6,322 nucleotides of DNA, from the NCBI GenBank assembly GCA_024277515.1, contig JAJRVB010000079.1, forward strand, positions 1-6,322, read 5' to 3'. The translations under genes and the position numbers were made by a program. This DNA comes from Nitrospirota bacterium (GTDB lineage: Bacteria > Nitrospirota > Thermodesulfovibrionia > UBA6902). The notes beneath the pieces are model-generated. The model ran no database searches. It was given only the letters and a program-made list of their open reading frames with translations, and was not told the origin of the DNA. Numbering within the stretch: position 1 is the stretch's first letter; every line of letters starts with the position of its first letter. Positions 1 through 5,519 of this stretch are shown here, in pieces.

Positions 1-906
1 CACGACAATAATTTCTCCGAATTTACCTCAGCCTTAAAACCGCTCGAGACGAGGCTGAATGAAATTATTTCCGAGCAGCGCAAGGCTGAAGAGGAGAGGG
101 CAAGCCGGAAGATACTCAAGTCTGTGCAGAATGCATTAAAAGAGGCGATTCTCGCGTTACCGAAAGATGAATATGACTGGTTTGATATTCATATGGACAG
201 CATGAGCCGGACCGGTGCTTCGAGAGACTCTCTGCCGGTTTCCGGTGAAGATAGTGCAAAGCCTCTGGCTGTTTCCTCTGCTGAAGAGACGACCGGACAG
301 AAAGAGTTTTTTGAATTTGCAGGACCTCTTTTCAGCGTCCGTATTTCTCCGGCATCGGCTGTTGTTTCTGTGGGGAAATCAAAGAATTTCCGCGCGATTC
401 CGCGTGACCATAGGCGCAGGCTTGTTGAAGAAGGTCTGACTTTCCTTTGGGAAATTAAAGAGGGTGAAGGCACGCTTGAAAACGCGTCGGGCGAGATCGT
501 CACGTTCAGGGCAGCCGGAGAGCCGGGACTGACAACCCTTTCATTGAGTGTGAAGCAGGGGGAAACTGTCTGCACTGCCGAAGGATTAATAACAGTGACC
601 GACACAATTATCCCGAAACATGAAGCGAGCACTTCTTCAAGGAAAGGGATGCCCGGATACACATTCAGGCGCGCCCCTGGAGAACTCTGGCGGTCGCAGT
701 ATGACGAGAAACAGAACGTTATTATTATCAACAACGGCCACAGGGACTTTGTCTATGCCTCAAAAAACAGGGCGCGGAAGCTGAGATATATCTGCCGGCT
801 CTTTTCAAAGGAGCTTGTATTACGCAACTTTCCCGGACTGCCGTCAGAGCAGCTCCTCGAACGGATGATTGAGTTGAGCCTCTATACGGAAGATAACCTG
901 AAATAA
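1..906 (+). CDS. C-terminal part of a large ATP-binding (probably GHKL/Hsp90-like) protein with Ig-like domain, 5'-truncated by window edge
   Basis: The reading frame is open from the first base to TAA at 904-906. It gives 301 visible residues, so the start lies outside the window; the internal GTG at 124 is not a credible start. Visible residues 14-50 are charged and helical, ending in the pattern LALPKDEYDWFD. A low-complexity linker rich in Ser and Glu follows (about 68-105). Residues about 112-201 look like one Ig-like beta sandwich: alternating hydrophobic strands, FLWEI, TFRAAGEPG, and a closing TAEGLITVTD. The tail (about 222-301) contains LWRSQYDE, IIINNGHRDFV and an Arg-rich helix ending ERMIELSLYTED. 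From memory, this tail and the DEYDWFD motif recur at the C-terminus of uncharacterised bacterial proteins annotated 'ATP-binding protein', which have an N-terminal HATPase_c_3 domain. The ATPase domain itself is not in view, so that assignment is inference. No signal peptide or membrane segment is visible in this part. Confidence 0.6.
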   Translation, partial: HDNNFSEFTSALKPLETRLNEIISEQRKAEEERASRKILKSVQNALKEAILALPKDEYDWFDIHMDSMSRTGASRDSLPVSGEDSAKPLAVSSAEETTGQKEFFEFAGPLFSVRISPASAVVSVGKSKNFRAIPRDHRRRLVEEGLTFLWEIKEGEGTLENASGEIVTFRAAGEPGLTTLSLSVKQGETVCTAEGLITVTDTIIPKHEASTSSRKGMPGYTFRRAPGELWRSQYDEKQNVIIINNGHRDFVYASKNRARKLRYICRLFSKELVLRNFPGLPSEQLLERMIELSLYTEDNLK

Positions 907-962
907 GAAGGAGGGGCTCCTGAATCCGCCAGTAACTTTAACACAATCTCTCACGGGATCAT

Positions 963-980
963 ACTGTCATTTCTGACAGT
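963..980. promoter_or_regulatory. Perfect 7-bp dyad, operator-like
   Basis: ACTGTCA (963-969) and TGACAGT (974-980) are exact reverse complements separated by TTTC. The last base of the dyad is the first base of the candidate -35 hexamer of the following promoter, a common position for a repressor or activator site. There is no T-tract directly after it, so it is a poor intrinsic terminator for the upstream gene. No regulator family is recognised from the half-site. Confidence 0.35.
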
Positions 981-1009
981 TGTACTTTCTGTCCGGGAAA
1001 AAGTAGAAT
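980..1009 (+). promoter_or_regulatory. Candidate sigma-70 type promoter for the 63-residue protein gene
   Basis: TTGTAC (980-985, 4 of 6 to the -35 consensus) and TAGAAT (1004-1009, 5 of 6 to the -10 consensus) are separated by 18 bp. The predicted start of transcription is near 1016, leaving a leader of about 60 nt before the ATG at 1077. A weak 6-bp inverted pair, CTGTCC (989-994) and GGACAG (1030-1035), lies across the start site. This is a consensus match only. Confidence 0.35.
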
Positions 1010-1076
1010 CATATTTTCATATACCGGAAGGACAGTTCTTTTCGCGTAATAAATAAACAGACAGGGGGGACATGGC

Positions 1077-1268
1077 ATGAGTAAAATATTCGATGTTGTA
1101 TGGAAAAAGTCGGAAAACAATGGGAAGGCCCTGTGGGAGAGGGTTGGGGTCATGCTTGTAAAAGAGGATGGGAAGAAATCTTTGAAGCTTGATCTCATCC
1201 CTGCGGGTGACTGGGACGGCTGGCTCGTGATATCTGAACGGAAGGCAAAAAAAGATGAGCCGTTTTAG
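1077..1268 (+). CDS. Uncharacterised small protein (63 aa)
   Basis: The ATG at 1077 is preceded by a strong purine-rich ribosome binding site (AGGGGGGA, ending near 1070) at a spacing of about 6 bases. This supports real translation and decides against the out-of-frame ATG at 1072. The product is short, soluble and basic at its C-terminus. Its order is: FDVVWKKSE at residues 5-13, a Trp at 20 (ALWERVGVML), a Lys-rich turn, then KLDLIPAGDWDGWLVISERK. The alternation of hydrophobic and polar residues with three further conserved-looking aromatic positions suggests a small single beta-sheet domain. There is no signal peptide, membrane helix or Cys pair. The DWDGWLV segment feels familiar from small hypothetical proteins, but I cannot name a family. 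It appears to be a single-gene transcript, with a candidate promoter at 980-1009 and a non-coding stretch after it. Confidence 0.7.
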   Translation: MSKIFDVVWKKSENNGKALWERVGVMLVKEDGKKSLKLDLIPAGDWDGWLVISERKAKKDEPF

Positions 1269-1335
1269 CATGTCTTTGCCAGGGGTATAATCCGGCAGTC
1301 CGGTACGCACATGGCAGGGCATAACTTCAGAACTG

Positions 1336-1344
1336 TGATAAAAT
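1336..1344 (+). promoter_or_regulatory. Extended -10 promoter candidate before the 25-codon ORF
   Basis: TGA followed by TAAAAT (1339-1344) fits an extended -10 element (TGN plus a 5 of 6 match to TATAAT). No good -35 hexamer is seen at the usual distance. Transcription would begin near 1351, about 20 nt ahead of the AGGAG at 1372-1376. Motif match only. Confidence 0.25.
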
Positions 1345-1388
1345 AGTGTTATCTGACTATTGGCAGTTTTTAGGAGTGTTTGCCGGAC

Positions 1389-1466
1389 ATGGAACTCGTA
1401 CCGATCAAGACCGTTTACGGTGAGGACAAATCGTGGGACGAGATCTGCTCCCCTGCTGTTTCATGA
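1389..1466 (+). pseudogene. 25-codon ORF resembling an internal fragment of a family 2 glycosyltransferase
   Basis: The ATG at 1389 has AGGAG (1372-1376) 12 bases upstream. The frame reads MELVPIKTVYGEDKS, then diverges (WDEIC and onward) and stops with TGA at 1464-1466. The frame is closed upstream by TAG at 1371-1373. VPIKTVYGEDKS resembles the VPI(R/K)T(I/V)YG(D/E)EKS motif near the C-terminal end of the catalytic domain in DPM1-type family 2 glycosyltransferases, where it is normally followed by a conserved segment beginning with Asn/His-Pro. That continuation is missing here. The likeliest reading is a leftover scrap of such a gene. The alternative is a genuine small peptide, since promoter-like and ribosome-binding-like sequences precede it. 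The motif comparison is from memory over about 12 residues, so this is tentative. Confidence 0.3.
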
Positions 1467-1474
1467 ACTATATC

Positions 1475-1483
1475 TGATATAAT
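1475..1483 (+). promoter_or_regulatory. Extended -10 promoter candidate for the lipoprotein gene
   Basis: TGA directly followed by a perfect TATAAT (1478-1483) forms a consensus extended -10 element, which can work without a good -35. None is obvious near 1455-1460. Initiation near 1490 would give a leader of about 135 nt that includes the whole repeat element at 1486-1610 before the lipoprotein start. Motif match only, but this is the best -10 sequence upstream of that gene. Confidence 0.4.
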
Positions 1484-1485
1484 AG

Positions 1486-1610
1486 GGTTAATCCAAAAAA
1501 CTGCAATCAGCCACTGATTTGCACAGATTAAAGACGATTCAATCAGTTACAGGAAATCCATTTGTTTTTGTTGTATCTGTGGCTGAATGCTCTTGCAGGT
1601 TAATCCAAAA
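1486..1610. repeat. Miniature repeat element: imperfect inverted ends bracketed by a 13-bp direct repeat
   Basis: GGTTAATCCAAAA occurs exactly at 1486-1498 and again at 1598-1610. The 99 bp between them begins and ends with inverted sequence. CTGCAA (1501-1506) pairs with TTGCAG (1593-1598), and TCAGCCAC (1507-1514) pairs with GTGGCTGA (1579-1586). CACAGAT (1522-1528) is also the reverse complement of 1575-1581. Inverted ends inside a direct repeat resemble a small non-autonomous insertion with its target duplication, although 13 bp is long for a duplication. The 'cac(t/a)gat...cacagatta' type of sequence resembles short dispersed intergenic repeats I have seen in many bacteria, which is recollection only. 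No ORF of its own is present. Confidence 0.45.
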
Positions 1611-1625
1611 TATAGAGGAGGAGTC

Positions 1626-2249
1626 ATGAAATCTTGTCTGAAAATATTTTCGGGAATTATTATTGTAATGATGGCCATAGTTTTTTCCGGGTGCGCCACG
1701 GTCCTGAAGCTCGATTATAACCCTGCACCTAATCCTGACAATCTCCTCTCATCCGCTGCCCCCGTGAAGATTAAAATACTCGATTTTGAGGACAAACGGG
1801 AGGACAAGGCAACATCGGAATTAATCGGGGGAGTAAAGAGGGCATATGTGGCGCCCATAGATGATGTCCTTTCAGATCGTCCGGTGACTGAGCTCATACG
1901 AGAGGCTGTCAGGACCGAGTTGACCCGTAACGGGCATAGCGTTGTTGATAGTGGTGAAGATTTTACCGTAAGCGGCGAAGTAAAGACATTCTGGCTTCAT
2001 ACGGATATTACCGCTGATGAGCCTGAGGAGTGGGATGTTATTTGTGAAATAAAACTCGTGCTGGAACTCGGGACCCCGGATTCGGGGCATTCAAAATTTG
2101 TCGGGCCTTATGCAGGAAAAAATATTGAATCAAGGTTTATGCAGCCTGATGCCACAGTCTTCAAACGGGTGGTTGAAGCAGCCTTGAGTGATATGTTTAA
2201 AAAAATGAGTTCTGATGCGAATCTGGTCAACATACTCGGCAAAAGATAA
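1626..2249 (+). CDS. Putative outer-membrane lipoprotein, YajG-like (207 aa)
   Basis: The start chosen is ATG 1626, preceded by AGAGGAGGAG (1614-1623). The longer in-frame ATG at 1587 lies inside the repeat element and would put a non-signal extension ahead of the signal peptide. Residues 1-22 are a lipoprotein signal: Lys at 2 and 6, a hydrophobic core IIIVMMAIV, and a lipobox FSGC with Cys23 as the lipidated residue. The residue after Cys is Ala, not Asp, which suggests outer-membrane sorting by the usual rule. The mature part has a KIKILDFEDKRED strand, a glycine-rich loop, then LSDRPVTELIREAVRTELTRNGHSVV. That helix-strand pattern is typical of YajG-type lipoproteins (Lipoprotein_16) and related periplasmic lipoproteins. 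A beta-rich half (VSGEVKTFWLH, EIKLVLEL) and a C-terminal helix follow. The exact role is unknown. It is transcribed alone and converges on pilR; nothing links it to pilus assembly except position. Confidence 0.75.
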   Translation: MKSCLKIFSGIIIVMMAIVFSGCATVLKLDYNPAPNPDNLLSSAAPVKIKILDFEDKREDKATSELIGGVKRAYVAPIDDVLSDRPVTELIREAVRTELTRNGHSVVDSGEDFTVSGEVKTFWLHTDITADEPEEWDVICEIKLVLELGTPDSGHSKFVGPYAGKNIESRFMQPDATVFKRVVEAALSDMFKKMSSDANLVNILGKR

Positions 2250-2356
2250 GGTGAAAAATCCCTGGTGACCCGGCATGATATTTTGACTTGCTTTTTACCT
2301 GTGGCTTAGGTTAATCTTTATATCACTTCAAGATGCGTCTTTACTGAAATTTGAAC

Positions 2357-2450
2357 TGAGGATGCTGACCACTGATTTCAAAGGTTATTTCCTGCCTAAG
2401 AGCCCAACCTTTACTTCAGCCATGTCCCCTAAACATGGTCAGCATCCTCA
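2357..2450. repeat. 94-bp element with perfect 15-bp terminal inverted repeats
   Basis: TGAGGATGCTGACCA (2357-2371) is the exact reverse complement of TGGTCAGCATCCTCA (2436-2450), with a 64-nt interior. Within the interior, CCATGT (2420-2425) and ACATGG (2433-2438) form a second hairpin that competes with the right arm. The element lies between two convergent genes, the lipoprotein (ends 2249) and pilR (ends 2474). No clean target-site duplication is seen: AATTT occurs near both edges but not flush. It could be a MITE-like remnant. It could equally serve as a long bidirectional terminator stem, since T-rich sequence (TTAATTTTG) follows the right arm on the plus strand. Confidence 0.55.
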
Positions 2451-2473
2451 TTAATTTTGTATCGGCAGGACGC

Positions 2474-3847
2474 TTAATCCGTTATGATCTTTTTGTCTAT
2501 CCCGAATTTTTTCAGCTTGTGCCTGAATGACCTGAATGAGAGACTGAGGAGTCTGGCTGCCTCCGTCTTTACACCGTTTGTCTTCTCAAGCGCTTTGAGA
2601 AGATAAGCCTTTTCCGTTTCTTCCATGAGCTTTTCAATGTCCATGCCTCCGGCAGGTACGACCGCTTTTTCAGTCTTTGATACAGAGCTTATTTCTTCAG
2701 GCAGGTGATCGGCCCCGATAACGTCGTTGTCACACAGCAGTACCACCCTCTCGATAATGTTTTCGAGTTCCCTTACATTCCCTTTCCACTGATAATTCCT
2801 GAGAAGCCCAACAGCATTCTCGGAAAACTTCTTTTTACCGCCTGCAAACTTCTTCAGGAAATGGTCCACAAGGAGCGCGATATCATCTTTTCGTTCCCTC
2901 AGAGGAGGGATCTTTACGGAGAGTACATTGAGCCTGAAATAGAGGTCTTCCCTGAATTGCCGCTCCTCAATCAGGTCCTGCAGATTTCTGTTTGTGGCGG
3001 AAATTATTCTTACATCAACATTCAGGTCAGATACCCCGCCGACCCTTCGGAACGTATCCCCTTCAATAACACGCAGGAGCTTTGCCTGCAGCTTTACCGG
3101 CATTTCCCCAATCTCATCAAGGAAAAGAGTCCCTTCATCGGCAAGTTCAAACAGTCCCTGCTTGTTTGACGCGGCCCCGGTAAACGCCCCCTTCATGTGG
3201 CCGAACAGCTCACTCTCGAGCAGCCCTTCAGGGATTGCCGCGCAGTTTATAGCCACAAAATGGCTCTCTTTCCTCGGGCTGAGATTGTGGATCGCCTTTG
3301 CCACGAGTTCCTTGCCGGTGCCGCTCTCACCGTTGATCAGTACACTGGCGCTGCTCTCAGCAGTACGGGTTATGACCTGAAACAATTTCTGCATAGGCTC
3401 GCTCTCTCCGATAATGTTTTCGAGTGAAGGCGACTTTAACTGCTGTTTCAGGATTGAGACGTCCTTCCGGAGTTTCTGTTTTTCGATCGCATTCTTGACC
3501 ACCAGCCTGATGTCATCCATCTGAAAAGGCTTCTGGATATAGTCACATGCCCCCAGCTTCATCGCCTCAACAGCCGACGCGGTGGAACCGAATGCCGTGA
3601 TGATTACCACAGCCGTATCGGGTGTGAGTTGTTTCACATTCTTCAGGAGTTCAAGTCCGCCGACCTTCGGCATGTTCATGTCTGTGATAATGAGATCGAA
3701 GATGTCCTTTTTTACGGCTTCTGTTGCATGTTCCCCGTTTTGGGCCGTTGTGACACCGTATCCTTCGCTTTTAAGGAATATATCAAGTATCTCCCTCATG
3801 CTTTTTTCATCGTCTACAACGAGTATCTTTCCTCTGGTCGTTTTCAT
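2474..3847 (-). CDS. pilR: Sigma-54-dependent response regulator PilR (NtrC family, 457 aa)
   Basis: This is the cytoplasmic DNA-binding response regulator paired with the kinase encoded just upstream; in known systems it activates sigma-54 transcription of the pilin gene. The receiver domain (about 7-120) has acidic Asp12 and Asp13, phosphoacceptor Asp56, Thr84 and Lys106. The AAA+ domain (about 146-370) has Walker A GESGTGKE at 173-180, the sigma-54-contacting GAFTGA loop at 220-225, Walker B GTLFLDEIGEM at 239-249, and arginine-finger candidates Arg299 and Arg305 in FREDLYFRLNV. The C-terminal FIS-type helix-turn-helix (about 413-449) ends SFRSFRHKLKKFGI, a form typical of PilR. Length is normal for the family and all key residues are present. 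The start lies 6 bp after the pilS stop with no clear Shine-Dalgarno sequence, so translation is probably coupled to pilS. An NtrC-like regulator of another process is possible, but the pilC-pilS context argues for PilR. Confidence 0.9.
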   Translation of the reverse strand: MKTTRGKILVVDDEKSMREILDIFLKSEGYGVTTAQNGEHATEAVKKDIFDLIITDMNMPKVGGLELLKNVKQLTPDTAVVIITAFGSTASAVEAMKLGACDYIQKPFQMDDIRLVVKNAIEKQKLRKDVSILKQQLKSPSLENIIGESEPMQKLFQVITRTAESSASVLINGESGTGKELVAKAIHNLSPRKESHFVAINCAAIPEGLLESELFGHMKGAFTGAASNKQGLFELADEGTLFLDEIGEMPVKLQAKLLRVIEGDTFRRVGGVSDLNVDVRIISATNRNLQDLIEERQFREDLYFRLNVLSVKIPPLRERKDDIALLVDHFLKKFAGGKKKFSENAVGLLRNYQWKGNVRELENIIERVVLLCDNDVIGADHLPEEISSVSKTEKAVVPAGGMDIEKLMEETEKAYLLKALEKTNGVKTEAARLLSLSFRSFRHKLKKFGIDKKIITD

Positions 3848-3853
3848 ATTGGT

Positions 3854-5476
3854 TTAAGCGCTCTGTGCGTCCGGCCGGTCTTCCCGTGGGAGTATGACCC
3901 TGAAAGTGGTCCCCGTCCCTGTGCCCCCGGACTCGACAACGATTTTTCCTCCATGTTCTTCCGTGATTTTCCGGGCAATGGAGAGGCCGAGTCCTGTCCC
4001 CTTCTCCTTTGTAGTAAAAAATGGATCAAAGACCCTGTCTATTTCCGTGTCGTTTATTCCGCTGCCATTGTCGCTGAAGATTACTTCCAGAGTATGATTG
4101 CCTGTTTCTGTATAAATATCTATATTCCCGCCGTCAGAGACAGCGTCCATTGCATTAAGTCCCAGGTTCCAGAAGACCTGCTGTATCTGCATTGCATCTC
4201 CTGAAATCATTAAACCGGAATCCAGTTTTGTGGATATGTTAACATTTTCCCTCTTCGATTCAGCTCCCTTCAAAAGTGTCAATACATTCCGAAGGGACTG
4301 ATGTATGTCAAACGGCTCCCGGTTCAGTCCCCGTGGTCTGGCATAAAGGAGAAAGTCGGTTATTATGCTGTTTAGCCTGTCCATCTCGGACAGGGCTATC
4401 TTCATGAGGTGGTCTGCATGCTCTTCAGAGACTTTTTTCTCTCTGAGCATCTCGACAGAGCCCTTCAGGGAGGCGAGCGGATTTCTCAACTCGTGTGCAA
4501 TCGATGCGGACAGCTCACCGATGTATGCCCACTTTTCCTTTCTCTTTACTTCTTTTTCCATGGCCTTCAGTTCAGTCAGGTCCTGGAACACCCCTATCTG
4601 TCCAATCGGATTCCCTGAGCCGTCCCTGAGTATTGAGAGTCTCATGCCGACAGGGTATGCCTTGCCATTGCGCTCAAGCTCTCCCTCCACCCTTTCCCTC
4701 GGATCGAGGCTTGCACTTAGAAACGGGAAGATTTCATTCATGTTTCTGCCCACTACATCGGCATAACCGAGCTGCGTTATTTCCTGCGCAGCGGTGTTAA
4801 ATGAGATAATTTTATTGTTTAAATCCGTGGTATAGATTCCGCTCGGGATGCTTTCAATAATGTACTTGTTGAAGGCCTTCAGATCGCTCAGGACGGTCTC
4901 TCTTTCCTGCAGGCTTTTTGTGGCCCTCTGCAATTTCTCTGACAGGTATCCGCTGAGATGTCCTACAAGATAAAAAGCGGTAAAATGCGCAAAGATTCTG
5001 TAGAGGACGTCTTTCCCTGTAAAAGAGGCGGTTGAAGAGATATAGATAATATCGTAAAACTGGAAATTCAGGATCAGCCCGTAGAAGATACTGCTCAGTG
5101 TAGCGGCTATATAACACGCGCGTCTGTCAAGGAGGATGCCTGCTGAAAGTATGCTGAGCGGATACATAAACGAAAACATGCTTTCCACCCCGCCGGTCAT
5201 ATAGATAAGCGCTGTTTCGGCAATGATGTCAATAATAATCTGTATATATGCAAAGGCAGTAAACCGGGAGGGCGACTTTATACGGCGCATAACAAGGGCG
5301 TAAATAATTGTGAGGAAGTAGATGGACGCTATAAAGTAGGAAAGACCCGAAGGATGGGACAATTTGTCGAAGCCGATCCTGAATATATATAAAGAGTCAA
5401 GGAGGATGGTAACAATGACTACCCTGATATATATTAAAGCGTTTACCCTTTTTACCAGGTCGCTGTTCATACTCAT
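3854..5476 (-). CDS. pilS: Membrane sensor histidine kinase PilS (540 aa)
   Basis: This inner-membrane kinase phosphorylates PilR. Residues 1-180 hold about six hydrophobic segments (near 14-33, 47-63, 76-93, 101-116, 120-138 and 158-176), with the PilS-like signature TGGVESMFSF at 94-103. A short coiled coil (180-200) leads to a PAS domain (about 201-313: SIPSGIYTTDL through GQIGVFQDLTELK). The HisKA H-box is IAHELRNPL with phosphoacceptor His328. The HATPase part has N-box residues Asn437 and Asn441, DNGSG at 469-473, DPFFTTK at 484-490 and GTGLGL at 493-498. All catalytic motifs are intact and there is no HAMP domain, as expected for PilS. Two starts are possible, Met1 (5476) and Met3 (5470). 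Neither has a clear ribosome binding site, and both lie just downstream of an AT-rich inverted repeat in the transcript. In Pseudomonas the PilS membrane domain senses pilin (PilA) directly; whether this one does is inference. Confidence 0.9.
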   Translation of the reverse strand: MSMNSDLVKRVNALIYIRVVIVTILLDSLYIFRIGFDKLSHPSGLSYFIASIYFLTIIYALVMRRIKSPSRFTAFAYIQIIIDIIAETALIYMTGGVESMFSFMYPLSILSAGILLDRRACYIAATLSSIFYGLILNFQFYDIIYISSTASFTGKDVLYRIFAHFTAFYLVGHLSGYLSEKLQRATKSLQERETVLSDLKAFNKYIIESIPSGIYTTDLNNKIISFNTAAQEITQLGYADVVGRNMNEIFPFLSASLDPRERVEGELERNGKAYPVGMRLSILRDGSGNPIGQIGVFQDLTELKAMEKEVKRKEKWAYIGELSASIAHELRNPLASLKGSVEMLREKKVSEEHADHLMKIALSEMDRLNSIITDFLLYARPRGLNREPFDIHQSLRNVLTLLKGAESKRENVNISTKLDSGLMISGDAMQIQQVFWNLGLNAMDAVSDGGNIDIYTETGNHTLEVIFSDNGSGINDTEIDRVFDPFFTTKEKGTGLGLSIARKITEEHGGKIVVESGGTGTGTTFRVILPREDRPDAQSA

Positions 5477-5482
5477 TGAGAT

Positions 5483-5519
5483 ATTAAGTAATATGTCTGT
5501 TTGTAATGGATTACTTAAT
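5483..5519 (-). promoter_or_regulatory. Intercistronic 10-bp inverted repeat between pilC and pilS
   Basis: ATTAAGTAAT (5483-5492) and ATTACTTAAT (5510-5519) are exact reverse complements with a 17-nt loop. In the transcript the first arm covers the last codons and the stop codon of pilC. The second arm ends about 6 nt before the pilS start. The stem is AT-only apart from one G-C pair, so it is weak, and it lacks a following U-tract. It could set the pilC:pilS ratio by affecting ribosome access or RNA decay, or it could be chance in AT-rich sequence. Confidence 0.3.

Larger units (their letters stand above)
1269..1625. other. Long intergenic stretch with degenerate and repeat sequence
   Basis: This 357-bp interval has no full-length gene on either strand. 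It contains a perfect TATAAT at 1286-1291 without a matching -35, two extended -10 boxes (1336-1344 and 1475-1483) and a 25-codon ORF at 1389-1466. It also holds a weak AT-rich 6-bp hairpin (AATAGT 1342-1347 with ACTATT 1356-1361), followed by a short T-run. From 1486 to 1610 it contains the direct-repeat-bracketed element described separately. The composition looks like a decayed or rearranged spacer rather than a compact regulatory region. Confidence 0.6.

Noticed and set aside
189..734. 181-codon minus-strand ORF opposite the first gene
   Set aside because: It has no ribosome binding site, shows unnatural Ser/Pro-rich composition and is fully overlapped by a convincing plus-strand frame; an antisense shadow.
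909..921. AGGAG-GGG-CTCCT hairpin just after the first gene, possible terminator
   Set aside because: The stem is only 5 bp with a 3-nt loop and no T-tract follows.
1286..1291. Perfect TATAAT as a promoter
   Set aside because: No TGN extension and no -35 at 16-18 bp. It lies directly after the stop codon of the 63-aa gene.
1342..1371. AATAGT/ACTATT hairpin followed by a T-run, possible terminator for the 63-aa gene
   Set aside because: The stem is 6 bp and almost all A-T, and GGCAG lies between it and the T-run. Too weak to call.
1361..1383. TTGGCAG ... TTTGC as a sigma-54 -24/-12 promoter
   Set aside because: GG and GC are 20 bp apart instead of the required 12.
1587..1625. N-terminal extension of the lipoprotein from ATG 1587
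   Set aside because: It starts inside the repeat element without a ribosome binding site and would bury the signal peptide. ATG 1626 has a strong site and gives a standard lipoprotein signal.
2283..2311. TTGACT with a -10-like sequence 17 bp on, in the convergent gap
   Set aside because: The -10 (TTAGGT) is poor and there is no gene on the plus strand before the window's minus-strand operon.
3629..4204. 191-codon plus-strand ORF across pilR and pilS
   Set aside because: It is antisense to two intact, motif-complete genes and has no recognisable domain.
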